Notes under the pieces: generated by a model
The model's input: only the letters and a program-made list of their open reading frames with translations
Told to the model about the DNA's origin: nothing
Database searches by the model: none
Program-made: the position numbers and the translations under genes
Source: CAVSMC01 sp963728935
Lineage (GTDB): Bacteria; Pseudomonadota; Gammaproteobacteria; Burkholderiales; Casimicrobiaceae
Length of the DNA stretch: 64,000 nt
Assembly (NCBI GenBank): GCA_963728935.1
Contig: CAVSMC010000001.1
Location: 3,534,001 to 3,598,000 of the forward strand
Direction of reading: 5' to 3'
Part shown: one piece after another, positions 7,831-16,560 of the stretch
Layout: every line of letters begins with the position of its first letter
Position numbering within the stretch: position 1 is the first letter of the stretch

Positions 7831-8273
7831 GTTTCCCTGCCAAAAACATTCACGCCGCCTTGCGCAACAACCGGAACCGCCCCTTTCGCTGCCCAAGATC
7901 TTCGCGACCACGCGCGTGCGTCCTCCTCGCGGAGGCGAAAGTCGGACTTTGGCAGTGCAAGAACAGTTCGTTTTCAACAAGGGTACGGTTGCTCATGTTA
8001 ATTCCTTGAACTCATGCAGCAATCAAAACCAGCAATCGACGGAACCCATGCGAACGCCGGCCCAGTGCGGGATTCCGTCGAGCGCAACTAAGCAAGGGTG
8101 TAACGGCATCTGTTAGCGGCTTCGGGCCCAAAACCACATCCCGAGCGAGTGCGTGCTATGCGAACTAGTCGAGCAGAAGCCGCAGCATCAATACCGACGA
8201 GAAATACTCGCCGATGGCGCCTCAAGAGATGGTGAAGGAGAGCAGACACGCGTCGTCGCGCGCGAAAAGAAAA
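7831..8273. other. Gene-free stretch upstream of the element B HTH gene
   Basis: No convincing coding frame. AT-richer segments around 7960-8050 could hold the promoter for the HTH/int pair reading left. The sequence just before 8274 is A-rich (the T-tract of the minus-strand terminator). Confidence 0.4.
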
Positions 8274-8303
8274 AGGCCCCCTGTCCTTGCGAACTGAGGG
8301 CCT
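8274..8303 (-). terminator. Intrinsic terminator (minus strand), copy 2
   Basis: On the minus strand AGGCCCT pairs with GGGGCCT over a TTCGCAAGGACA loop, followed by a long T-rich tail (complement of 8265-8274). It is the counterpart of the 4774-4803 terminator at the same position relative to the repeat. Confidence 0.7.
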
Positions 8304-8681
8304 TGCTGCGTGACGAGCCGTCAAGGCCGTGCACGAGGCACGGACTGAAGGCGCATCACCGGGCACGGCCGGACCTTGCGATCCGACAACGCCAGCTATG
8401 CTCGGCGCTGGACCGAGCGCACAACCTAAGTCGCTTGCGCGACGAGATCGGAATCGCTTCCGATCACTTCAAGGGCGGGTAACGACCGCAACGCCAATAC
8501 CGAGGTACTGGACTTCATGCACGGCTGGATGACCAACCAACATGAAGGCTGTGTGAGCACGATGCTCACCGGAAGCGGCTTGAGTATTGCACCGCCGGTG
8601 TGTCAGTTCAAGAACCTGGTGCGACGGAATGGCAACTGCAAGCCGACAAGCACGCGTATTGCGGGGCTTTTCGTCTTGACA
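8274..8681. repeat. Structured intergenic repeat, copy 2 (candidate non-coding RNA)
   Basis: Second copy; core 8352-8681 (330 bp) aligned end to end with copies 1 and 3. Conserved hairpins include GCTCGG/CCGAGC, GATCGGAA/TTCCGATC and GTGAGCA/TGCTCAC. Two hairpins have changed on both sides relative to copy 1. At 8494-8511 the stem reads CCA-A-TACC/GGTA-C-TGG, with a C-G pair replaced by A-T. At 8513-8547 the outer CTTCATG/CATGAAG is kept, but the inner stem is GG-c-TGG/CCA-a-CC around the same ATGA loop. Base pairing is thus kept in most positions while sequence changes, which points to RNA structure. Same place in element B as copy 1 has in element A. Confidence 0.75.
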
Positions 8682-9007
8682 ACGCGCAGGTTCGGACCGA
8701 ATCGCAACGACAAGTGTACGGAGCGTGCTCGTCTTAAGGGAGGCGGTCATTGCCGGCACGGCATCGCGCGACTGCGCGAGCCACCTGCGCGCGCGTGGTC
8801 ACCATTGCGGAAAGTCGCAACGCTTTGGGCGTAACGTTGCGGGTGGACTCGCAACAGTTGATCGGCCGAGAAGGGCAGGGCGGCGGCGCTCGCCGGGGCG
8901 CGACGACGCGTGCATGGTTGCCGTTCGGGCCAACTGCTCTTGCCGCGCGCTTCCCTCATCCGTTCTCCCGACTTGAAGACGAGCTCGCGCGCGGTAGCCT
9001 TGTTCGC
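8682..9007. other. Gene-free stretch before the short recombinase
   Basis: The plus-strand frame leading into the recombinase is open through here but shows no family-like sequence. No terminator or promoter stands out. It probably holds the promoter of the recombinase gene. Confidence 0.3.
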
Positions 9008-9559
9008 ATGGCTGCCGCACGACGCCTGCGTACCTACCTCACCCCCGACGAAGTGGCGCGGCTGCTTCGCGCCGCGAAGAAGAGCCGGAACGGCGCGCGC
9101 AACCATGCGATGATGTTAATCGCCTACCGACACGGGCTGCGCGCGAGCGAGGTCGTGGGGCTGCGCTGGAGCGACGTCGATCTCGAGCGCGGGACGATCT
9201 ACTGCCGGCGCGCCAAGGGCTCGCGGTCGACCGTGCACCCGCTCAAGCATGACGAGATAGCAGCGCTTGGGCGTTTGCTGCGGCGGACCATGCGGCGCGC
9301 CGGCGAGTATGTGTTTGCATCCGAGCGCGGCGAGCGAATGAGCCGGAGCGCCTTCTGGCGCGTCGTGGCGCAAGCAGGCGAGCGGGCAGAGCTGCCGGTG
9401 AAGGCGTACGCGCACCTTCTACGCCACAGCTGCGGCTACTACCTGGCGAATAAGGGCTGCGACCTGCGGTTGATCCAGGATTACCTCGGTCACAAGCAGA
9501 TCCAGAACACCGTCCGTTACACCGCATTGAATCCGGCGCGATTCGCCGGGCTCTGGTAG
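9008..9559 (+). CDS. Short tyrosine recombinase (FimB/XerD-like catalytic domain only)
   Basis: A 183-residue protein made of a tyrosine-recombinase catalytic domain without the usual N-terminal core-binding domain, similar in size to FimB/FimE-type invertases. It starts MAAARRLRTYLTPDEV. Catalytic residues: Arg in YRHGLRASEV, Lys in RRAKGSR, the HLLRHSC box, His in LGHKQIQNT and Tyr in VRYTALN. The frame is open upstream to 8750, but that extension is low-complexity and unlike the family. It lies convergent to, and overlaps, the read-through end of the hypothetical gene on the other strand. It could invert or excise local DNA; no inverted repeats were identified. Confidence 0.85.
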   Translation: MAAARRLRTYLTPDEVARLLRAAKKSRNGARNHAMMLIAYRHGLRASEVVGLRWSDVDLERGTIYCRRAKGSRSTVHPLKHDEIAALGRLLRRTMRRAGEYVFASERGERMSRSAFWRVVAQAGERAELPVKAYAHLLRHSCGYYLANKGCDLRLIQDYLGHKQIQNTVRYTALNPARFAGLW

Positions 9560-10526
9560 CGGTTCCTCCGATGTCCATGTCAAGCGCATAAGCCTCGGCG
9601 AACTCGACAAACAGGTTTCTCATTCGAGACGAGTCGAGCAACGTCGTGGGGTCGCGGAGTACCTGATTCATGGCGGCGATCAGTACCTTGAGCTCACCGA
9701 GCGGAAGAAACGAGAGCAGCAAGGTTCGCTCATTGAACGCCTTGTAGCGCTCGGCTTCCTTCTCCACCACCGCCATCAGAGCCTCGGCGATGGCCACTTG
9801 ACCCCGCACCTGGTGCCAATAGGTCATCAGGGTGTCTCGCCAATTATCCTTTTGAACGGCGAGAAAGATGTCCAGTTGGCCACACACAATGCTTTCTACG
9901 ATCATCGCGTTGTTTTCCTCGTGCTCCCCAAGGTTACGAATGGCCGCGAGCAACGCCAACTGTCCCAAAGGATCGGTCAGGGCTAATGCATCGCCGGCGC
10001 ATGCCCGCAGGAACATGACCTCATGGGGCCCCACGGGGTCTGGCACTTTAGGATTGTCATTGGGGCAATCGTGAAACACGTTCTGGCAGAACAAACCGCG
10101 AGCTAGGTGTTGCACTAGGAGGCGTTGCACGATGTCGGTACGGCCAGTTCGCCAGCAACCCGCCGCATAGGAGATCAATTGATCCCTGCTGCAGTTGCTA
10201 GGCTCGTTCCAGCACTTATTGGGCAACGTATACTGGTACGGATGCCGTACCATGATCCCTGAGCGCGCCTCGAATCGATACAACAACTCGCCGTCTGGAA
10301 TGCTTCCGCAAAATGCTGCTAGGCCCGTTCGGTTCGCGGAGTCACCTCCGTCGCCCGTTGTCGGTTGAAGTTCGTTGGTATCCTGCTGAACGATGATGCC
10401 GTATTGATCGCGGACAGGTACTTTGATGTCCGGGTGGTATTCACCCAGGAACCCGGGATCGGGCTGACCGTTGAACCGTGATTTGGATGCGGCGTCGACA
10501 AAATGCTCAAGATCGTCCAACAGCAT
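9243..10526 (-). CDS. Hypothetical protein, cargo of element B, probably 3'-truncated
   Basis: The frame is 427 codons, but only about the first 320 (down to roughly 9560) look native. The last 105 run antisense through the recombinase gene and are arginine-rich, so the original 3' end was probably lost where the two sequences were joined. The native part is a soluble protein with several cysteines (CWNEPSNCSRD, FCQNVFHDCP) and a helical C-terminal region (ALMAVVEKEAERYKAFNERTL). No family is recognised and no signal peptide is present. It sits at the cargo end of element B. Whether the product is functional is doubtful. Confidence 0.5.
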   Translation of the reverse strand: MLLDDLEHFVDAASKSRFNGQPDPGFLGEYHPDIKVPVRDQYGIIVQQDTNELQPTTGDGGDSANRTGLAAFCGSIPDGELLYRFEARSGIMVRHPYQYTLPNKCWNEPSNCSRDQLISYAAGCWRTGRTDIVQRLLVQHLARGLFCQNVFHDCPNDNPKVPDPVGPHEVMFLRACAGDALALTDPLGQLALLAAIRNLGEHEENNAMIVESIVCGQLDIFLAVQKDNWRDTLMTYWHQVRGQVAIAEALMAVVEKEAERYKAFNERTLLLSFLPLGELKVLIAAMNQVLRDPTTLLDSSRMRNLFVEFAEAYALDMDIGGTATRARRIAPDSMRCNGRCSGSACDRGNPGSTAGRSPYSPGSSRSCGVEGARTPSPAALPARLLAPRRARRRSGSFARRARMQTHTRRRAAWSAAANAQALLSRHA

Positions 10527-11001
10527 GCGATCCCCCGTTGTTCATATTCACCCACCCGAAGGAAGCAACCTAGGCTTCAGGCGGGGACGATGTCAAAAAC
10601 CAGGACAAACGGAAGTTGCGCATCGTATTGCGACAGATCTCCCAATGCAATCGCACCTCCTTCCAAGGCCGAACCGGCGAGAGCCGGCGTCTTTGGCGAC
10701 GCGTTCGTAACTCAACCAAGCCCTCCGCCTTTCGGCTTCAAACCTCTCCTTGAAGGGAGAGCTCGATGGCTAGCGATACCGCGCTTAAGGTCCGCTCGTG
10801 GGCCGGTGGTTGACCGATACGTATCTCGGCTCGCGACCCGAAGGAGCCTTTCGGACTTGGCAGCAGCGAACGTTCACCGATTCGACGTGCGGCCAGAACC
10901 GGCCACTGGCCTAACACTACAACGGCACGGCCCCCTAAGCTTCAATCGTCCGACGGCAACTGTGAAATCGTGCGCCGAAGCACGGTGAGTTCTGCGTAAA
11001 C
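10527..11001. other. Gene-free stretch, probable edge of the element region
   Basis: No coding frame looks real. The stretch 10885-10945 (CGGCCAGAACCGGCCACTGG) resembles decayed palindromic intergenic sequences also seen near 13040 and 32530. The right boundary of element B probably lies here, but no copy of the tRNA-Asn fragment was found. Confidence 0.35.
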
Positions 11002-12894
11002 CTACTTCTCCGGGAAACCGGCTTTGCGTAGTCCTCCATACAGATTACTTTCTGCCAACTTCACGTATTCCGGATTATTCGACAACTGTCTCGCCGACGC
11101 GATCGTGAGGTTGGGCACTATGCGCAGCGCTTGAGCTTTGGCCGCCGTAGCCTTCGCCATGTCGCCTTGATTGGCATAGGCGGCGGCCAATATCATGGGG
11201 ATAGTGAAGGCGCTCGTTAGCGCGGAGGCTTTCTCGCAGGTTGTAATCGCTCGCTCCATTTGGCCAATCAACATGTACGCCTCGCAAGCAGTACCCATCA
11301 GCGACCCCACATTGGGTGGATCCAGGGCAAGCGTTTGGTCAATCACCGTCAGTGCCTCGGCCGGGCGTGCGGCTTGGACCATGATATTCGCGCGGAACAT
11401 TCGCCACCGCGACTCGTACGGGTCGAGCTTGATCGCGAGAGCATTCGCGTCGAGCGCAGCGTCCCATCGTCCGAGATCCTCAAGCGCTATGCCACGCCAG
11501 TTCCATGCTGCCGGATTGGTGTCGTCGAGTCTCACCGCGCGCGCCGTTAGCTCATCCTGTTCGCGAACAACGCGGTCGCGCCCCAACTCCGGATCGACGC
11601 CACCCTGATTGTTGAGAATTGCCGCACGGAGAACCAGCGCGGGCACTAGATCAGGCTCGCGCCGGAGCGCCTCGTCAACCAACTTGCCTGCTTCCGCCAG
11701 TCCTGCACGCGAACCATCCTTGCCACCCAATTCGAACGCGCGCAATACCAGCTCCCGTGCGCTCAAACTGGACAGCGGCAAATCCGCGACTCGCTGGCCT
11801 TCGGCCCCCGCGACCACGCTCCGCAACCGAGCGCTCAAGTTGCGAAGACTGGCGGACGATTCGGCAGCGACATCGGCGTCATGCAAAGTATCGCGCTCGG
11901 ACCAGACCTGTCCGCCGGTGGCCGCGTCGACCAGACGCAGGTTGACCACGTATTCCGCGGCTGCGCGCAGCACGTCCCCTTCGAGCACGTAGCGAACATT
12001 GAGGCGTCGTCCCGCGTCGCGCGGCTCGGCTGCGCTACTTCCTCCCGCTGTCAGAGCACTACTACCGAAGACAACATAGACGCTCCCATATTCACGCTTG
12101 CGCGGAACGCCGGTCGTCAAACTGCGCGTGAGCGTCTCGGCGAACCGTGCTGCCTCAACATCGCCCTGTGATGCAGTGAATGGAAGGATGGCGACCGATA
12201 AAACCGGCGCGGAAGGCACCGGCGTCGACGTCCGAAAGTACGTCAGCGTCCACGCTGCAGCGCCGACAAGTGCGATGGTGGCAAATCCGGCGGCCAGCCA
12301 CGGCACCGGGGCGGATTTCTTAAGCAGCCGCCAGGTCCAACGACCTCGATTGCGGATGCGTTGCGCGTCGCTTCCAAGATTCACCCGGTATACCTCGACC
12401 GGCCGGGTGATGTTCTTGACTTCCTGCGCCCCAAGGTCTTCGAAGACAAAACTCAACTTATCGAGCACCTGATCGCGCACGACGCGGCTGACGCAGATCC
12501 CTCCGGGCTCAGCCAATGTCTGCAGTCGCGCCGCGACGTTGATGCCATCGCCGAAGATGTCCTCTCCATCGATGATGATGTCGCCGACGTTGATGCCGAT
12601 GCGAAACTCTATCCGCCGGTCGGGAGGCACACTGGCATTGCGCTCGGCCATGCCACGCTGCACGTCGACCGCACAGCGCACCGCATCGACGACGCTGGGG
12701 AACTCCAGCAGCAAGCCGTCACCGGTCGTCTTGACGATCCGTCCGCCGTGCTCGGCAATCTTTGGGTCAATGATCTCCCGCCGGTGCGACTTCATTTCGG
12801 CCAGCGTGGCGCTCTCGTCGCGGCCCATGAGGAGGGAATAGCCCACCACATCGGCTGATATGATCGCCGCCAAGCGTCGATGGTCCCGCGACAA
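11002..12894 (-). CDS. Class III adenylate/guanylate cyclase with TPR C-terminus
   Basis: A 630-residue protein. Residues 1-170 are a class III nucleotide cyclase domain: IISADVVGYS carries the first metal-binding Asp (Asp15), KTTGDGLL the loop with the second Asp, and DGINVAARLQ the Asn/Arg pair. A transmembrane helix follows (about 190-215, WLAAGFATIALVGAAAWTL). Then comes a TolB-like region (about 225-360, VAILPFTASQGD...) and several TPR-like helix pairs to the end (about 400-610). This layout is common in proteobacterial signalling proteins that sense through the periplasmic part. The product is presumably cAMP. It stands alone with no obvious operon partner. Confidence 0.9.
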   Translation of the reverse strand: MSRDHRRLAAIISADVVGYSLLMGRDESATLAEMKSHRREIIDPKIAEHGGRIVKTTGDGLLLEFPSVVDAVRCAVDVQRGMAERNASVPPDRRIEFRIGINVGDIIIDGEDIFGDGINVAARLQTLAEPGGICVSRVVRDQVLDKLSFVFEDLGAQEVKNITRPVEVYRVNLGSDAQRIRNRGRWTWRLLKKSAPVPWLAAGFATIALVGAAAWTLTYFRTSTPVPSAPVLSVAILPFTASQGDVEAARFAETLTRSLTTGVPRKREYGSVYVVFGSSALTAGGSSAAEPRDAGRRLNVRYVLEGDVLRAAAEYVVNLRLVDAATGGQVWSERDTLHDADVAAESSASLRNLSARLRSVVAGAEGQRVADLPLSSLSARELVLRAFELGGKDGSRAGLAEAGKLVDEALRREPDLVPALVLRAAILNNQGGVDPELGRDRVVREQDELTARAVRLDDTNPAAWNWRGIALEDLGRWDAALDANALAIKLDPYESRWRMFRANIMVQAARPAEALTVIDQTLALDPPNVGSLMGTACEAYMLIGQMERAITTCEKASALTSAFTIPMILAAAYANQGDMAKATAAKAQALRIVPNLTIASARQLSNNPEYVKLAESNLYGGLRKAGFPEK

Positions 12895-13151
12895 GGCTCC
12901 CTCCCACGCGCGCTTTACCTGCGTGGATCATAGGGAACATAGACTGACCCCACAATGGACGGCTCTGAGCGCTGATCGGGATCTATAGCACCAATCGAAC
13001 GGCCGCAGTCGGCGACTTCGCCCTATGGCCGCTGTTGGCCGGCAGTTCCATTTAGGCCCGCGGCGGCGTCCGTCTTCTCAACGTTCGTTAAGAGACAGCC
13101 GCCGGCTATCCAAAGGCCGCCGAGACCGGCGGCCGTGCCGGAGTAGCGAAA

Positions 13152-13289
13152 CTACACCTCAGTCTGTTCCGCCATTTCCAACGCGTCGTCCACCTCGATT
13201 CCGAGGTAACGCACCGTGCTCTCCAGCTTGGTATGCCCGAGCAAGAGCTGAACTGCCCGGAGGTTCTTAGTGCGGCGGTAGATCAGCGC
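13152..13289 (-). pseudogene. C-terminal fragment of a tyrosine recombinase
   Basis: About 45 residues, GALIYRRTKNLRAVQLLLGH then TKLESTVRYLGIEVDDAL, match the last part of XerC/D-like integrases, including the LLGH histidine and the catalytic VRY tyrosine. The sequence before it in frame (CCLSRCRG) is unrelated, so only the C-terminus survives. It marks an old mobile insertion between the cyclase and the flavoprotein gene. Confidence 0.75.
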
Positions 13290-13369
13290 TCCTCTACAGC
13301 GCGACAGGCAGCAAAGGGTCGCCTGGAGCAGTTCAGGGCATCGATAACACCTCAATCCAGTGCCCATCT

Positions 13370-14719
13370 CTACCCGTCGATAACTGGTCTGCGGATCTGT
13401 GGTGCGACTGCCGTGGCAGCTTGTGCCGCGAGGTAGCGGTGTACGAGCTGGACGGCCATCGCGCCGTCCCCAACCGCCGAGGCGATTCTTTTGATCGATC
13501 CATGCCGCGCGTCACCGACGATGAAGACTCCAGGCTGGCTGGATTCGAGTGGCGCAGGTGGCCGCTCCAGTGGCCATACGGGGCCTGGTCCCTCGCTGGC
13601 CAGTAGATCTGGACCTGTCAGGATAAACCCGTGTTCATCGCGCCGCAGCCATCCTTCAACCCGTTGCGAAGTCGGTTCGCCGCCAATCAGGATAAAAAGC
13701 GCATCCGCCGAAACTTCCGATTCTGTGTTATCTGCATCCTCGGCGATCACGAGCTTTTGGAGCTTTCCCTTCCCGATGGCTCGCACGACGCGTGATTGCG
13801 TGAGAATCGAAATGCGAGGATGGTGTTCGCAGCGAACGACGAGATACTGAGACATTCGTTCCGCCAGCGAGCCGCCTCGGACAACCAGCGTCACTGTGCG
13901 GGCGTACTCGGCGAAGTGCAAGGCTGCCTGTCCGGCGGAGTTCGCGCCTCCTACTACATACACATCTCCGCCAGCATGGAACCGTGCTTCGCCGGGCGCA
14001 GCACCGTAGTACACCCCACTCCCCAGCAGGTCTTCGACACCGGGGGCATCAAGCCAACGGTAATGCGAGCCGGTTGCCCCAATTCCGGCACGCGCCCGCA
14101 CGACGGAACCGTTAACCAAGGTAACTCGAATTGTTCCGTCAAGTTCGGCGCCGACTTCTACGAAATCGCACCCCACGATGACCTCTGCACCCAACCGCAG
14201 TGCTTGCCGCAATGCGCCGTCTGCAAACGCGTTCCCGCTGATGCCTTCGGGAAACCCCGGGTAATTCTCGATGCGCGAACTGGTTCCCGCCTGGCCGCCC
14301 GGCGCGTGCCGTTCGATTACGATGGTATCGAAGCCTTCAGATGCGGCATAAACCGCCGCGGTGAGTCCTGCCGGGCCAGCGCCAACAATTACTAAGTCGT
14401 ATAACTCTCGCTTGGGTCGCACATGCAGTCCCGCGTGCTCCGCCAGCAACGCTCGCGTGCGGGCGAACGCCAGCGATTCGTCGCTGTCGCTAATCACGTC
14501 CAAAATCGCGCCGTCTACCAGTACGAAACAAGGTAGGCGGAGGTTTTCGAGTTGCGCGCCGGAGCGCACGAACAGAGCTACCAGAGGATCGCGCTCAACG
14601 TCAATCCAGCGGAACGGCACCCCGTTGCGTTCGAGAAAATCGCGGTACTCGTGAACGTGCGGCGTTCCTCGGCGCCCTACAATGTAGACCCTACATTCGT
14701 CTTTGGCCACGATGAACAC
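13370..14719 (-). CDS. Thioredoxin-reductase-like FAD/NAD(P) oxidoreductase lacking CxxC
   Basis: A 449-residue flavoprotein. Residues 1-95 look like a glutaredoxin/thioredoxin-fold domain (VYIVGRRGTPHVHEYRDFLERN) without a redox CxxC. From 108 on it is a thioredoxin-reductase module: GAGPAG at 113-118 for FAD, GGQAG, and a second Rossmann motif VVGGANSAGQAA for NAD(P)H. The closing segment is GDARHGSIKRIASAVGDG. Where thioredoxin reductases have CATC, this protein reads GAAP (in YYGAAPGEA), so it cannot be a classical thioredoxin reductase. Homologues of this type are often fused to sensor domains and have unknown electron acceptors. No partner gene is adjacent. Confidence 0.85.
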   Translation of the reverse strand: MFIVAKDECRVYIVGRRGTPHVHEYRDFLERNGVPFRWIDVERDPLVALFVRSGAQLENLRLPCFVLVDGAILDVISDSDESLAFARTRALLAEHAGLHVRPKRELYDLVIVGAGPAGLTAAVYAASEGFDTIVIERHAPGGQAGTSSRIENYPGFPEGISGNAFADGALRQALRLGAEVIVGCDFVEVGAELDGTIRVTLVNGSVVRARAGIGATGSHYRWLDAPGVEDLLGSGVYYGAAPGEARFHAGGDVYVVGGANSAGQAALHFAEYARTVTLVVRGGSLAERMSQYLVVRCEHHPRISILTQSRVVRAIGKGKLQKLVIAEDADNTESEVSADALFILIGGEPTSQRVEGWLRRDEHGFILTGPDLLASEGPGPVWPLERPPAPLESSQPGVFIVGDARHGSIKRIASAVGDGAMAVQLVHRYLAAQAATAVAPQIRRPVIDG

Positions 14720-14777
14720 GGAACCTGCCGGGAGGTGAGTACGCCTTCGATTCCGGACGAAGAGATCCGGCCACTAT

Positions 14778-15905
14778 TTACGAAGCGTTTCCGCACATTG
14801 CCAGCTGATAAAGGGCCGGCAGCGCGTCATCGATGGGATGGTGCTGCGGCTTCCCCGAGAAGTCTAGCTTGTTCCACCTCATGAGGTTCACCGCGACAGA
14901 CATCTGTCGCTTGCCATCGGCTCGGGTCATGGTCATCGCTCCGGCACCCCAGACCGTGCCGTCATGACCCCAGAACGTGCCATGGCCGGGAACCTCCATC
15001 TTGTGCAGGCCGAGACCGTAGTCGATCGTCTTCCCCTCAAAAGAGATGACTGGGCCAGTGCGTTGCATCTGCGCCAGCGACGACATGTTGACGATCTCGC
15101 CAGCAAGCAGCAAACCGTAAAAGCGGTTGAGATCCGCCATGGTCGATATCAGCGAGGCCGCCGGCCCCACCCAGGACATGTCGTAGACGCTGTAGTCGCG
15201 CGGCGGGTCGATCATGCCGAACCACGCCTCGTACATCTGCGAGTGCGGGCCGCTCACATGCGGTCCGGCTGGAAGCTCGGTGTCCCGGAGCCCAGCGCGC
15301 TCAATGACGTTCTGCGTGATGCACTTCTCCGCGGTGGTGCCGGTGACGCGCTCCAGGAGTTGGCAGAGGAGCTGGTAGTTGGTGTTTGAATACTTCCCCG
15401 GGGTGCCACCCGGCGTTCCCACGGCAGGTGCCCCGACCCCCATCTCGATCAACTCGGTCGGGTGAAACCGCGTGAACCGGTTGTCGTCCAAGCTCTCGGG
15501 GGTGGTCTTCGCCAGCGAAGGGAATGCATTGAGGGACGGATACGCATACGGGAGGTATTCCGCCAAGCCGCTGGTGTGGGTGATGAGCATTCGGACGGTG
15601 ATCGTATCGCCTCGTTCTCCGGGCACCAACCGCGGCAGATAGTGGGCGATTGGCGTGTCGAGCCCGATCTGGGCGCTCTCGACCTGCTGCAGGACCGCGG
15701 CGGCGGTGAAGGTCTTGCTGATGCTGCCGACACGGTGCCGCATTTCGGGGGTAACGGGACGGCCGGTGCTGACATCGGCGACGCCGGCGGCGCCGCGCCA
15801 TACCTCGTCGCCGTCGCGCACCTCGGCGAACACTCCCGGCATCCCCGCGCGATGGACCTTGTCTATGGCGGTCTTCAAGTCCCCGGGATCGAGTGGGTTC
15901 TTCAC
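14778..15905 (-). CDS. Serine hydrolase, class C beta-lactamase / DD-peptidase family
   Basis: A 375-residue serine hydrolase. The nucleophile motif is S61-I-S-K64 in VGSISKTFTAA, the second motif is Tyr-Ser-Asn in GKYSNTNYQLL, and the third is HDG in GHDGTVWG, replacing KTG as in many esterase-like members. No signal peptide is visible, which points to a cytoplasmic esterase or peptidase rather than a beta-lactamase. It is the last of several minus-strand metabolic genes but is separated by about 80 bp from the cupin gene. The substrate is unknown. Confidence 0.88.
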   Translation of the reverse strand: MKNPLDPGDLKTAIDKVHRAGMPGVFAEVRDGDEVWRGAAGVADVSTGRPVTPEMRHRVGSISKTFTAAAVLQQVESAQIGLDTPIAHYLPRLVPGERGDTITVRMLITHTSGLAEYLPYAYPSLNAFPSLAKTTPESLDDNRFTRFHPTELIEMGVGAPAVGTPGGTPGKYSNTNYQLLCQLLERVTGTTAEKCITQNVIERAGLRDTELPAGPHVSGPHSQMYEAWFGMIDPPRDYSVYDMSWVGPAASLISTMADLNRFYGLLLAGEIVNMSSLAQMQRTGPVISFEGKTIDYGLGLHKMEVPGHGTFWGHDGTVWGAGAMTMTRADGKRQMSVAVNLMRWNKLDFSGKPQHHPIDDALPALYQLAMCGNAS

Positions 15906-15986
15906 GGCACCCGTCCTCTCCTGGTCAAACGGGATTTCCAGTTTTGGTTCCCAAGCATAGTTGGGTAGGGATCCGTGCCGCTACCG

Positions 15987-16553
15987 CTAGCTGCTCGGCT
16001 CGGGAATAACGAGCGGACCACAGTCTTCATCCGCCACGAAGACGGCGAGCAGCTCGGCCATCTCGGTCGGACTCGGGTTCTCGGCGAACATGTGTAACGC
16101 GCCTGACGGCTCGAACCACGTGGTTCCCGCTGGATACGTCTGGGCAGGCGTCCCTGCCATCTGCGAGCGAATCGATCCCTTGATGACGTACGCGGTCACG
16201 GAGCCCGGATGCCGGTGCGCGGGCGAAAAGGCGAGCGGCGGGAAGATGACCAAGGCGGTGGTGACGGACTTGCCGGGAATGTTCGGCAGCTTCTCGCAGG
16301 ACAGGGGCTTGACCATTGTGGCCGGTCTGGCGCCTGCCGCAGATCCTTCGACGCTGGAAGAAGACATCTGCGACACCTTCCCGCCGAGCGCGCCAGTGAG
16401 TGGCTGCGCCGACGGCACGCTCAGCAAGCGCTGCGTGGATGCAACCTGGCCCGAAAGTACCACGACGCAGACGCAGAGCAGCAAGACCCGGCGCCGAGTC
16501 GTGGGCAATCTTTCGCGGTTGACGCGCAGGCCGCAAAGCGCTGTAGGTCTCAT
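15987..16553 (-). CDS. Cupin-domain protein with N-terminal secretion signal
   Basis: A 188-residue protein starting MRPTALCGLRV, placed by the GAGGAG just upstream of 16553. Residues 20-40 form a hydrophobic signal or anchor (RRVLLLCVCVVVLSG). The rest is a single cupin barrel: FSPAHRHPGSVTAYVIKG gives the first metal-binding motif (two His and the following residues) and EPSGALHMFAENPS supplies the last His. Such periplasmic cupins are found next to dehydrogenases and monooxygenases; their reaction is often unknown. It starts 7 bp after the stop of the upstream NAD(P)-reductase gene, so the two are probably one operon. Confidence 0.85.
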   Translation of the reverse strand: MRPTALCGLRVNRERLPTTRRRVLLLCVCVVVLSGQVASTQRLLSVPSAQPLTGALGGKVSQMSSSSVEGSAAGARPATMVKPLSCEKLPNIPGKSVTTALVIFPPLAFSPAHRHPGSVTAYVIKGSIRSQMAGTPAQTYPAGTTWFEPSGALHMFAENPSPTEMAELLAVFVADEDCGPLVIPEPSS

Positions 16554-16560
16554 GATCTCC

